From: Apostichopus leukothele
Taxonomy: Eukaryota > Echinodermata > Holothuroidea > Aspidochirotida > Stichopodidae
DNA length: 21,220 nucleotides
Assembly (NCBI GenBank): GCA_010014835.2
Contig: JAAAKB020000025.1
Span: forward strand, 1,240,302-1,261,521
Reading direction: 5' to 3'
Shown: positions 1-9,165 of the stretch, in pieces
Layout: each line of letters opens with the position of its first letter
Numbering within the stretch: the first letter of the stretch is position 1
Translations under genes and position numbers: made by a program
The notes under the pieces: model-generated
What the model saw: only the letters and a program-made list of their open reading frames with translations
Told to the model about the DNA's origin: nothing
The model's database searches: none

Positions 1-20
1 GTGCATAGAGGTTTTTTAGT

Positions 21-56
21 ATGGGGAGGGGGGGGTGGGTGTATGGGGTGGTTAGG
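21..56 (+). other. G-rich run, possible G-quadruplex
   Basis: TGGGGAGGGGGGGGTGGGTG then TATGGGGTGG contains four runs of at least three G with short loops. It lies in the ASH1L intron about 100 nt before the first BAH exon. Folding is predicted from pattern only. Confidence 0.4.
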
Positions 57-157
57 AGTGAGGGAGACATGTTATGTGAGAACATTTTCAGATGTAGTTG
101 TGAGAAAGAGTTCTCATATTTTGTGGTTTCATGGTCGTACATCCTTTGTCATATTAG

Positions 158-299
158 GGGACTGTGTTTACCTTGCCCTCGACTACACCAAGCAAGGACC
201 CGAATCCGCGCCAGTACACACCCAGCCGGTGGCAGCAGTCCTGGGAGACAGGGATGATCTACCTATCTTCAGAGTAGAGAAACTATGGAAAGATTCAAG
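158..299 (+). CDS. ASH1L: ASH1L exon, start of BAH domain
   Basis: The exon opens after a tattag acceptor with the last two bases of a Gly codon and ends at a gtaggt donor in phase 2. It encodes the first BAH strand region, GDCVYL, then a variable loop, then [13 protein letters not shown]. Human ASH1L has GDCVYLMRD and DIFRIEKLWKN at the same places. The loop ([13 protein letters not shown]...) is unlike the human sequence and is the least conserved part. The reading frame stays open upstream to base 1, but the translation there is unlike the family, so I place an acceptor at 156-157. The upstream pyrimidine tract is weak. Confidence 0.85.
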
Positions 300-3200
300 G
301 TAGGTTAATATCACCATGGAGATACCAACAGCTTCTCAGCAAACAGCAAGTTTAGAAATGGTGAGAGTAGACCGAAAATAATTTGGATGCATCAATTTCT
401 AGCTGTTATTTCTCTCACTGATACAACCTGCAATAAAAGCAACTTCCAGCCAAGAATGCAACCATCATTAATATTACATTGTATTTCCTCTGTGTTTAGA
501 CTGATTTCTTCTGAATGAATCGAGATTATTTTATACACAGGATACAGAGAACCTTTCATTCATTCATTCATGCATGTTAGTTCTTGGATCATCACCAGCT
601 GAGAGCTTGATATGCCTCAGTCAGTTTACCACAAACTTGTTTTCCTTAGGTCACAGGCTTAAATTTTGTTATCCAATGAAATAAGTATTGGTACTTTCAT
701 CTCTCTCCAAATTTGAAAGCTGGTGTGAGCATTTCTGCTTCTGTGTGTAGCGTCATTCTCACCCTTAACGCTCAATCCATCATGTCAATTGATTTCATTA
801 GTCCTAACCTTTGCTTCCCTTGATTATATTTGAGGTATGTCCCAGTTAAATTGTCTTAAAGATATATTTACTCTTAAATTATAAAAGTTTGAAGCTAGCA
901 GTCATTACAGCCTCTTCTTTCTTGACTCAATTTTTGTCTTTTAGAGGGGAGAAGTATGCATTTGGTCATCACTTTCTGAGACCTCATGAAACCCATCATA
1001 CTCCATCAAGGAAGTTTTTTAGAAATGAGGTAAGTAAAAAAAATCATTTTAAGTTTTTGTTTTTATCTATCTCTGGTACATTTAATACCCTCCGAAAAGG
1101 AGAAAATTTAAAAATTTATGAAAAGAAAAGTATATCACCATCATGTTTTTAATTTCAATTTGACAAAGAAACATCACAACCATTCACCTTTTTTATCTGT
1201 TAAAAGTTCCAAAAAGTTGAAATGTTCATATTAATTTTCACAGAGTTTTTGAAATTATCTTTTGTTGTGTCAATAAGACAGAAAAAAAAAACCTCATGTC
1301 TGAGCAGGAGTTGTGATTGGGGGCGCTGTGCATCACCTTCATAATTGTTTTGTCTCGTTACACGCAGATTTTTCGAGTGCCTTTCTATGAAATAATCAAG
1401 TTGGACCAGGTTGTTGGCATTGGTTGTGTAATGGACTTGTACACATATTGCAAAGGTAAGCATATGCCGTATTCTATAACTAGTCAAGAATATAACCTCA
1501 AATTTGGTTCAAGAATTATCATCCTCAGACTTTATACAAACGTGTGGTTTGTGAGCATTAGAACTCTGGCAACTTCTTGCCTCCTGAATAATTGTTTATG
1601 TAGTTTCCTGCAAAGTGGTGACCCATCCACAAAGTAACACCTGAAGAAATCGTGATGGATCGGCTTGCCATATCTAGAAGGAAATTGGAAATTGTTTTGG
1701 CAGTTTTCCTCTCAATTGATCAAAACTAGATATTCTCAATCTCCTCATATTTTTTTATAAACCAAGAAATATTAATGAATGAGAATCGAATATCAGTGAA
1801 CGTAAGAAAAGAAAACCCAACAAACTTTTCATCGAGCTGAATATTTTTAAATTGTTGTTTATTTCTAGATGTTTCAAACTGTCGGCAGAACCAGTATAAT
1901 TTTGACAAACAGTGATAAGAGATTAAACTTATTGTAGCCGTTTTTAGACTTCCTCAGTAAAAGAATTGATTCATAGCATATTTTACGTGTTGATTTTGTT
2001 CATTTCTGGATACTGTTCGATACTAAAATCCCATAATCACATAGACTCAGTTTTAGCTTGAGTAGTCAAAGTTCAAATAACTTCTGACATTTATAATGTA
2101 GCATTCATTTGGTAAAGCAAGGAGCCTCTCTTCGTTCATTCAGTCGGAATGCCAGGTCGATAATAGCCCCGTCCCTTTGTCTGTAAAACTACCGAAACTA
2201 AGCAGTCAAACAGTTGGTACGAAGAAAAAACTCGCAGCAGAATTGGCCAATTACTTTGAAACAGTTGGCTCTGTTTTATAGATTTTGACCGGTCTAATCC
2301 CGTCGGACATTAAGAGGGGGCTATTAATTAGCCAGTTAATATTCTCAGTGAGGGAAAAAAACAACGCTGATGGTGGAAGTAAAATACTTCTGTAAGTTTG
2401 CACTTGATGGACCATCAGTTGATATTCTACCTCATTATGAGGACAATACAGATTGGTTATTATTTACAAACTAAATATCTTATTCTTCTTTTCTTTTCTT
2501 TTCCTTTCTATGTTCAAGGGAGACCCAAAGGAGTTCTGGAGCAAGATGTTCACATCTGCGAGTATCGTTTAGATAAGACAGCCCACCTCTTCACTGCCAT
2601 CGGCAAGAACAAAAGCAGCATTTGTACAAAGTCATATGCGTTTGACAAGTTTGACAAGAAACTCGTACCCAAGAGAGACTATACGGTAAGAGGCGGGAAA
2701 AATTAATGTTTTCCACTTTTTATCGGTTTTTATGTGTGCAGTTTTGTGTGTTACATGTATTGTGTTATCGTACTTCCCCCTGATGCTGGATTAATAAACT
2801 GGTCGGGTTTGAGAAGTTTGGGGTCGATGACTCTTACGTGAGAACTCTTTGTATTAACGGCAGGAAGGAAGTTGTACAGTGCGTTCTTCATTAATAAAAC
2901 AAGAATTGCTTTATACTCCGGTATGGTGCAGGATGTGATGGCATGGTGTACTTTCTCTGTGGCTTATTAAAAGATTCACGGATATATATCCTTCTCTTTA
3001 AGTGGAGCATTTTTTGAAAATGGGAATGTTATGACTTTTGAATGGTCAAAACTGATCAAGATTGAGGCAGGATACTTTCATCAATTTTCTAATTTTTTTT
3101 AATTCTTTTCTAATAGCCACATGATGTGCCTGAACATTTCAAAAGGGGATCAGGAGGAAGGTAAGTTAATTCACAACTTATTTTGACCCAGAATGTTGGA

Positions 3201-5880
3201 GTGAAACCTATAAAATGACAACCTTTTACATATTAAATTTGTTACTTTGTAACAGTTTTAAATCTATTGTATACACCTATTGTGTATTAAGGGGACCGTG
3301 TCAGAATCAATACGGGCGGACCTCTGTCAGTGTTCACCTTATGCATAGTCTTCATGCTCCAGTGAATACACAAAGCCCTTGCCTGCTGAGTTCATGAGCC
3401 CGCAACCAGTGGTAATGTTACGATGCATGCAAAAGGCTCCCTTGATAATTAATTTAACCCACTGTACTAAAGGAAATATTTTGTTTTTTACATTCTCAAG
3501 GATTTGTTTCATTTGTTTTTCAGACCTGCGTTTAATCGAAACAAAGATAAACAAGGAGTAAATGGGTAAGTTACAATTGTATGATGTGTGATTTGCTATA
3601 ACCTGTTATTTACAGATTATCTAGTGTTTAGTGTTTGATTTGTTATTACCTGTTATTACAGATTACCAGGTATATGGTGTGTGATCTGTTGTAACCGACT
3701 ATTACAGAGTATCAAAATCTTTGTGTGTGAGCTATTAGAAACTTTTATAAAGTTTGATAATTGAGCAGATTTCAGGATAACGTAGTTGCATTTGTTTATG
3801 ATCTGAACGATTGAAACATAATCTTAAGATGTCTCTCATTTTGCCCTTCCGTAATCGCTTGGCTCGGTTCTCTTCTTTCATCAGCAAAACCAAAAAGCCA
3901 GAACCACCGCTCACCCCAGCAGCTGAAAGGAAGTTAGCGGAAGAGAGAAGATTGCAGCAGAAAGAGAATCTGAACAATATTATGATTGCTTTACTGGACA
4001 AAGCTCCTACTAAACAACGTACGTGGAACAGTGGTGTGATCCGTTTTTAACACTAGATAATGGTGTGATCGGATTTAACACTAGATAATGGGGTGATTGG
4101 ATTTAACACCAGATAATGGTGTGATCGGATTTAACACTGGATAATGGTGTGACCAGATTTAACATTAGTTAATGGTGTGATCGGACTTAACACTAGATAA
4201 ATGGTGTGATCGGACTTAAGACTACATAAATGGTGTGATCTGATTTAACACTAGATAATAGTGTGATCTGATTTAACACTAGATAATGGGGGGATTGGAT
4301 TTGACACTAGATAATGGTGTGATCAGATTTAACACTAGATAATGGTGTGATCGGATTTAACACTAAATAATGGGGTGATCGGATTTAACACTAGATTAAT
4401 GGTGTGATTGGATTTAACAATAGATAATGGTGTGATCGGATTCAACACTAGATAATGGTGTGATTGGATTTAACACTAGATTAATGGTGTGATCGGATTT
4501 AACATTAGATTATGGTGTGATTGGATTTAACATTAGATAATGGTGTGATTGGATTTAACACTAGATAATGGTGTGATCGGATTTAACACTAGATAATGGT
4601 GTGATCGGATTTAACACTAGATTAATGGTGTGATCGGATTTAACACTAGATTAACGGTGTGATTGGATTTAACACTAGATAATGGTGTGATCGGATTTAA
4701 CACTAGATTATGGTGTGATCAAATTTAGCATTAGATAATGGTGTGATCACATTTAACACTAGTCAATGGTGTGATCGGATTTAACACTAGATAATGGTGT
4801 GATTGGATTTAACACTAGTCAATGGTGTGATCACATTTAACACTAGATAATGGTGTGATCAGATTTATGTCACACATGGGACATGATTCAACCAAGTATG
4901 TCATATATGGGACATGATACAACCAAGTTGCTATATGTTCTACACGTTTGTGTGGTATGTATATGCATAGTGCATAACAACTATAACTGATGTGCAGGCT
5001 GTGTTGTTTGTTGCAGATGACATGAATACATTTTTGTCTGGGCCAACATGCTGGTAGGTTTGGTGTTTTGTCAGACATGGGTTTTTTCCCAGGAGTGAAT
5101 AATGGGAAATTACCTAAACATTTACAGCTGTTTTTTAATCTTTGCTAAAAGCATTTTGCCATTATTGATATCCTTGAACTGTGTTTATTCATGTGCCTTT
5201 ATGATAAACTATGTACATGAAATTACATATAAAAAAGAATGATAATAATTTCCTACCCACACGTGTGTTTGGATTCAGTGTTTCTGAGTACTTTAGATTG
5301 AAGTAAAACATAAAATAGAATATAATTAAGGGTAGGAGCAGATGTTATTGAAGTAGTTTCGTAACCAATCAAACATTTGGCACATAAAATCCTTTACATG
5401 ACTATCTGTAGTATGGACTTCATACTTGTAGTTCTTGTGGAGGTCAAAGGTCATTAGAATCTTATTTGTGGTACTCCTATCTCTGCAATGTGGAGGCGAG
5501 TTTATACAAATCTCTGCCGTGCCGGTTCTGGCTCGATTTCAGTTTTGATATCACTCAGATAACAGAAAGACTTAGTCCGAATCTCAAAGCATCTGGCCTT
5601 TCTGGTGATTTATGCAAATAAGTATGTAACTGGGGTCTTTGTTATCAATCCCATGAATGTTATTGTTTCTATGTTTAGTAAACCGCTCCAGGCAGACATC
5701 CCCCCCCCCCCACCTCCATGTGCTTCACTAGGAGTGATTTTACCTAGATATAGCAAGACCTTTTAAAGAAGTCTTAAAATGTATCGTTTGTCTTCTGCAG
5801 GTTTAGATCTGAGTTTCTTGCTGGAAGATCGTAAAAGGAGAGGAAAGAGACCACCGATAGCGTTAGATGGGTTTTACTAG
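158..5880 (+). CDS. ASH1L: ASH1L-type histone-lysine methyltransferase, C-terminal part (BAH domain to stop), 8 exons
   Basis: Exons: 158-299, 945-1029, 1368-1455, 2519-2685, 3117-3160, 3524-3565, 3885-4018, 5801-5880. All junctions are GT-AG and the phases join into 259 residues plus a TAG stop. The segments [62 protein letters not shown] and DVPEHFKR match the BAH domain at the end of human ASH1L almost word for word (compared from memory). Family knowledge: ASH1L is a nuclear trithorax-group enzyme that methylates H3K36 through AWS-SET-postSET domains, followed by bromodomain, PHD and BAH modules that contact chromatin. Only the BAH and the tail are here, so the gene is cut by the left edge of the window and is not truncated biologically. 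After the BAH comes a short charged segment like the human one (exon 7) and a C-terminus ending DGFY. The linker between BAH and tail is much shorter than in human. Confidence 0.93.
300..944 (+). other. ASH1L intron, no further feature seen
   Basis: AT-rich intron between the first two BAH exons of the window. It contains a short ATTC run near 556-572. I see no coding segment, RNA gene or clear transposon in it. Confidence 0.7.
945..1029 (+). CDS. ASH1L: ASH1L exon, BAH domain
   Basis: A pyrimidine-rich acceptor (tgtcttttag) precedes one base that completes the split Arg codon, then [18 protein letters not shown], then [10 protein letters not shown], ending at a gtaagt donor in phase 0. The FGHHxxRPHETHHxPSR block is one of the most conserved stretches of the ASH1L BAH domain. 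Confidence 0.95.
1030..1367 (+). other. ASH1L intron, no further feature seen
   Basis: Intron with short A runs and nothing else recognisable. Open frames on both strands here show no family similarity. Confidence 0.65.
1368..1455 (+). CDS. ASH1L: ASH1L exon, BAH domain
   Basis: It follows an acgcag acceptor and ends at gtaagc in phase 1. It encodes [17 protein letters not shown] and [10 protein letters not shown], matching human LFRVPLYEIIPLEAVVG and CVLDLYTYCK. Confidence 0.96.
2161..2326. mobile_element. Small inverted-repeat element (MITE-like), about 166 bp
   Basis: The left end reads TAATAGCCCCGTCCCTTTGT. The reverse complement of the right end reads TAATAGCCCCCTCTTAATGT, and the match continues as GTCnG. 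The ends pair over about 23 bp with about 18 identities. If TA is the target duplication, the element proper runs from ATAGCCCC to GGGGCTAT, as in Tc1/mariner-type non-autonomous elements, but the superfamily is unproven. It sits inside an ASH1L intron, is richer in GC than its surroundings and has no coding capacity. A second copy of one end lies near 16097. Confidence 0.6.
2519..2685 (+). CDS. ASH1L: ASH1L exon, end of BAH domain core
   Basis: A long CT-rich tract (tcttcttttcttttcttttcc) precedes the ttcaag acceptor; the donor is gtaaga in phase 0. It encodes [20 protein letters not shown], then [17 protein letters not shown], then [18 protein letters not shown]. Human ASH1L has RPKGVKEQDVYICDYRLDK, PVCTKPYAFDHF and KKLTPKKDFS at the same places. 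Confidence 0.96.
2686..3116 (+). other. ASH1L intron, no further feature seen
   Basis: AT-rich intron with a T-rich 3' end before the ctaatag acceptor. Nothing else recognised. Confidence 0.65.
3117..3160 (+). CDS. ASH1L: ASH1L short exon, BAH C-terminal edge
   Basis: A 44-nt exon between a ctaatag acceptor and a gtaagt donor, entering in phase 0 and leaving in phase 2. It encodes [14 protein letters not shown] plus a split Arg; human has PHYVPDNYKRNGGR. Confidence 0.93.
3524..3565 (+). CDS. ASH1L: ASH1L short linker exon
   Basis: A 42-nt exon after a strong gtttttcag acceptor, ending at gtaagt in phase 2. It completes the Arg and encodes [14 protein letters not shown], a polar basic linker with no clear human counterpart. 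Support comes from the splice sites and from phases that fit on both sides. Confidence 0.8.
3586..3743. repeat. Imperfect tandem repeat, about 46-bp unit, 3.5 copies
   Basis: Units start at about 3586, 3631, 3677 and 3723, each opening with GTGTGTGAT/GTGTTTGAT and holding a TGTTATTACAG-like core. The last unit is partial. The array starts 20 nt after the donor of the 42-nt ASH1L exon. The core resembles a 3' splice site (pyrimidine-rich then CAG), so the intron carries repeated weak acceptor look-alikes. Confidence 0.75.
3885..4018 (+). CDS. ASH1L: ASH1L exon, charged helical segment after the BAH
   Basis: The acceptor is cttctttcatcag and the donor is gtacgt in phase 1. After a basic start ([11 protein letters not shown]) it encodes [19 protein letters not shown] and then [13 protein letters not shown]. 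Human ASH1L has a like segment near its end (PEERRHNQRERLNQILLNLL...KIPGK), so this is a conserved C-terminal module, probably helical. Its function is not known to me. The open frame runs on upstream to 3811 and downstream to 4050, but those parts are intronic; a minisatellite starts 11 nt after the exon. Confidence 0.9.
4030..4867. repeat. Intronic minisatellite, 28-29-bp unit, about 30 copies
   Basis: The consensus unit is close to TAATGGTGTGATCGGATTT followed by AACACTAGA. I count 30 units by eye, varying mainly at GATCGG/GATTGG/GATCAC and by one extra T before TAATGG (28 or 29 bp). The array starts 11-12 nt after the donor of ASH1L exon 3885-4018. Near-identity of many units points to recent expansion or homogenisation. 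Towards the distal end two variants, ending ATAAT and TCAAT, alternate. Every intact unit contains GGTGTGA, the core of a T-box half-site; whether that matters is unknown. Confidence 0.95.
4866..4927. repeat. Two tandem copies of a 31-bp unit
   Basis: TATGTCACACATGGGACATG then ATTCAACCAAG is followed directly by TATGTCATATATGGGACATG then ATACAACCAAG. The pair abuts the end of the larger minisatellite but is unrelated to its unit. Confidence 0.85.
4928..5800 (+). other. Rest of the last ASH1L intron
   Basis: AT-rich intron with a run of ten or more C at about 5700-5711 and a normal acceptor at its end. I see no exon, RNA gene or transposon ends. Confidence 0.6.
5801..5880 (+). CDS. ASH1L: ASH1L last coding exon and stop
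   Basis: A tcttctgcag acceptor is followed by gt completing an Arg codon, then [18 protein letters not shown], then IALDGFY and TAG at 5878-5880. Human ASH1L ends with a similar DVTYLLEEGSGRKLRRR block and a short tail. The frame stays coding-like after the stop; see the entry for 5881-6111. Confidence 0.92.
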
Positions 5881-5919
5881 CGAGAGACAGAGAGCGATGG
5901 GGAGGAGGAGGAGGAGGAA

Positions 5920-5925
5920 AATAAA
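5920..5925 (+). terminator. Candidate polyadenylation signal AATAAA
   Basis: First AATAAA after the ASH1L stop, 40 nt downstream of it. A second lies at 5985-5990 and another at 7872-7877. Which one is used cannot be told from sequence alone; vertebrate ASH1L has a long 3' UTR. Confidence 0.25.
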
Positions 5926-5984
5926 ATCCAGTCTGGATCTCAGTGGACTAACAAAGTATGAAGATGTAGGATTGTCTGTCGAAT

Positions 5985-5990
5985 AATAAA
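5985..5990 (+). terminator. Candidate polyadenylation signal AATAAA
   Basis: Second AATAAA after the ASH1L stop, followed about 30 nt later by a GT-containing stretch (gagaggttttt). It would give a 3' UTR of about 130 nt. Confidence 0.3.
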
Positions 5991-6111
5991 GAAGAAGAAG
6001 ATGGAGAATGACTTTGAGAGGTTTTTCCAGTCGCAGGAGATGAATATTCCCACCGTTGTTTTGAAGTTAGCAGTACGTAACGGCGCATTTAGAATGAGAG
6101 CTAAGAAATAA

Positions 6112-8313
6112 GAGCTATTTGTTTCACTATTTGAGGATGAAAGGAGATTATGCAATGTTTTTCCTGAAAAGGGTACTTTTTAACACTGAGGTCACTTCTT
6201 GACAGAAATAATGACAGGTATCTTAGAACGTGCTTTATTTGTATTCATATCGGATACATCATGGTGAGGACTTGTTGCATGAGCATTAAACCTCCCGTGG
6301 TGGGAATTCCACTTTTTGATATTATTGTTCCCTTTTTAGGGATGTATGAATATTAATCTAAATCATGGCAAAATTTGGCAAACAATTTTTTTTGGTACTT
6401 ACATAGATAGTATTGTTCAATATGGGTATCTATTTTAGTCATATATGTGTACTTAAAGGGCGATATTACTGGGATACATAACCAGCAGGAGAGAGCTGTA
6501 TCTGTTGATACAGTCATGTACTACACTATAGAAATGGACAAAAATAAGAACAAAACTAATTAACAAAGATCTTATTCCTATCTGGGACATTGCCAAAAAA
6601 ATTAAGAGAATTGTGTGATCTCTTTTTGATCCTTTTTTTTTTTTTTTTTTGGGCTTTTATAAATATAAGAGAATGGGTTTATTGTCAGATTATAAAGGAA
6701 ATTTTAGCATTTAAAATGCAATTTTAATGGATTCCTTATGATAAATACCATCCTCTCTAATAATGACGGTTGTAATGTTTTCATATCAGTAACTTTTTGC
6801 TTGTTTTCTTTTTTTTAAACTTTTAATACTTTGGTGCAATTTCTTGTTTGTTTGTTTGTTTTGTTAATTAAATTAGTAGCATTTCTCTGACATGCTCAGC
6901 TTGACTAAACAGTAAGTAAAATGTCCATCTTATCCATATTTGTGGCTATCCCAAAAATTTATTTCCTAAGCTATTTCAGTTTGATATTTTGTAAAGAACT
7001 CCCAAAGTTACAGAATGAGTTTTTAATAATGATTTGACGAATGAATGGTCATTATTTGTATGAGTTCCAGTACCTTGGTTATTATTTTATTTTTTGGTGG
7101 GTCGGGATTTTCAAGACAAAATAAGCATATGACAATTTTTTAAGTTTATTTAAAACAGTGGTATGTAGGTTATGTTAATACAAAGTGTTATTCCTTTAGG
7201 ACATGGTGTTATACGATGTGGGCGGACACAAGTAATTCTGATTTTACCAGTGAGATACGTATTTCAGTTATGACTTTCTTTACTCTGTGTGCTGATGTGC
7301 ATTTTGTATTCATATAATGAGTATCAGGACAAAAAGGAACAAATTGGGTAAGGTGGGAGGGGGTGGGGGACCGCTTGTAATTATTTTGTCAGTCCCTCAA
7401 ATCCTCTTTGAGGTATTTCACAGACACTGTTGGACTTAATTTATAGAGCCTTTAATCCAATAACAAAAGGGAGGTCTTCATTGTCAATTGTGGAATAATT
7501 ATGATAATTTTGGAAAGGGAAATTTTTGGTGAAATTCAAGTAATTGTTTCTTTTGTTTGGTCCTTGCTTTGCTTTCTCCCATGTACAAAATTTTGTCTTC
7601 TGTAAGGTTTTGTAATATTTTTGAGATGTGCTGACGATATGAGATGACTACCATTTGTACTTTTTTTGTTTTTTTTTCTTTTGTTATTCTTGAGAGGATT
7701 GTATTCAGATTTTTGTGGAATTTTAAAACAGTTTCAACTGCACTTCTTCCAAAGGAAAAAATTTAATCTTGGTTTTTAATTCTCTAAGTATGTCCATATT
7801 TAGAAAATCAAATACATTTTATGAATATCAACCTGAAATCTATGATAGGAAGAAGCTTTAATGTACATATTAATAAAATTGCCAGATAACAAGATCGAGT
7901 GGTCATTGTTCTTTCTCTATGAAATCATTGTTCTCTCATGTTTTCTTAGTTTTGTATTCACCTCATACAAGTTTTTTCATTTAATTTTTTTAGCATCATG
8001 GTGAAACATGTCTTCAAATCCTACATGCCATTTCCAAGATTCTCCAAGATTTATAGTTCATACTTGAAGTAAACAAGTGTGATGTCCATAGATGCAGTTT
8101 GATAGGAAGATGTTTTAATTTTCATATTAATTCTCTTCCTTAAAATAATTGCAACTGCTCAGATCGTGAAAACACCACATTCTTTGTTGCGTAACTTTCA
8201 CAGCCCCCTTAACGATTTAAGTGTAACCATAACTAATGCTTGGTTTAATAATAACGACAGAATAGAAGTATCTGATAAACATAAGTTTGTTTTGTCAATA
8301 TGAATCTATGAAA
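6112..8313. other. Non-coding region: ASH1L 3' flank or long 3' UTR
   Basis: AT-rich DNA with a T18 run at 6633-6650, a short TTTG repeat near 6848-6861 and scattered AATAAA signals. I see no coding exon, RNA gene or element end. It may be partly ASH1L 3' UTR. Confidence 0.5.
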
Positions 8314-8319
8314 TTACCA

Positions 8320-8608
8320 CCTTCCGTGAAGTTTACTTTGGATACAAAATGTGACAACTTTTCTACTTTCGTATCTCTGAGAAGAAGAAATACCTCTGGT
8401 AAGGGTAGAAAAACGGTGGAACGGTTTGCCTGAGAAAGTTGTACTTGCAAGTAGTGTAAATGGGTTTAAGAATGCTTTGGACAAGCACTTTAAGCGTTGT
8501 AATTGGGTTTGCATTTTTGTGTCTTCAGTTTTTTTTCTCTCCCATCGGGTCCTTGATGGTTACGTGAGTGTCCCTCCTGATCCTTTTTTTCTACTAAACT
8601 AAACTTAG
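8320..8608 (+). mobile_element. Decayed 3' end of a LINE (reverse transcriptase C-terminus plus tail)
   Basis: From 8417 the + strand reads WNGLPEKVVLASSVNGF followed by KNALDKHF, the typical WNxLPxxVVxAxSVNxFKxxLDKxx motif that ends the reverse transcriptase ORF of many invertebrate non-LTR retrotransposons. The frame stays open to TAA at 8600-8602. The DNA then ends in a short ACTAAACTAAAC tail near 8591-8606, like the microsatellite tails of CR1/L2-type and related LINEs. Upstream of about 8405 the frame is interrupted by a TGA and the match fades, so this is a short 5'-truncated relic. The clade is not certain and the left edge is approximate. Confidence 0.62.
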
Positions 8609-9165
8609 GAACTAAAACACTGACACACAGTCAGGTTTACCATATTAGCTTATAGATAACAATTTGTTAGAATGACAAACGTTTACGTGGACTGTCAAAG
8701 ATATGAAGTAAGTGTGTGTTTGTGAGGGGAGCAGGAGGAGAGATAGTGATTTTGGTTGTTAACTAGAATATAAGCATTCTTTTATGCAATATTCATAATT
8801 AAGAACATGGCAGGCTTTTGGCTTACATATGCCATGTTTAATACTTACTGAAAACAAATGTTTAAACAACAAATTGATCAAAATCAAATGTTATTATTAC
8901 AGAAATAACAAAGATAATTTCCAAGATCGGTTGACTTCAATTGTACTTGGTACATTTGGCAAACTAAAAAATAGGTGGTTTAACTTCTATTGACAACAAA
9001 CAGACAACAAAAATAACAAATGAATTTTATTGAAGTAAATGGGCATGCTGCATTTATGTTAAGATGAGGAAGAAGACTTATTAATCATTATCATTTAAAT
9101 TAAATTGTTAATTTATAGCAACTGTGCATAATATTGTTGTGGAACAAATTTCTAACAAAGAGATT
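8609..9165. other. Intergenic, nothing recognised
   Basis: AT-rich DNA with no exon, repeat array or RNA gene that I can support. Confidence 0.5.

Larger units (their letters stand above)
5881..6111 (+). other. Coding-like stretch in frame after the ASH1L stop (likely 3' UTR)
   Basis: After the TAG the same frame reads RETESDG, a run of six Glu, then NKIQSGSQWTNKV and TGA. After a short gap it reads KKKKMENDFERFFQSQEMNI followed by PTVVLKLAVRNGAFRMRAKK and TAA at 6109-6111. The acidic run followed by a basic tail looks more like protein than the AT-rich DNA around it, and both pieces share the ASH1L frame. It could be chance, a former C-terminus now cut off by stops, or sequence used by an alternative splice form. 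No recoding signal that I recognise is present. Confidence 0.35.

Noticed and set aside
1-157. Open frame upstream of the first BAH exon as extra ASH1L coding sequence
   Set aside because: The translation is Gly- and Val-rich from a G-run, does not resemble the region before the BAH domain in ASH1L, and a tattag acceptor sits exactly at the start of the conserved GDCVYL block.
1200-1487. 95-codon minus-strand open frame
   Set aside because: It lies antisense to a certain ASH1L BAH exon and its translation has no family features.
4030-4867. Regular repeats that might suggest a CRISPR array
   Set aside because: The units are contiguous variants of one sequence with no unique spacers, and they lie in an intron of an animal gene. 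This is a minisatellite.
6633-6650. T18 run as a retroposon tail read in reverse
   Set aside because: No SINE or LINE body or target duplication is visible next to it, so it is treated as a simple homopolymer.
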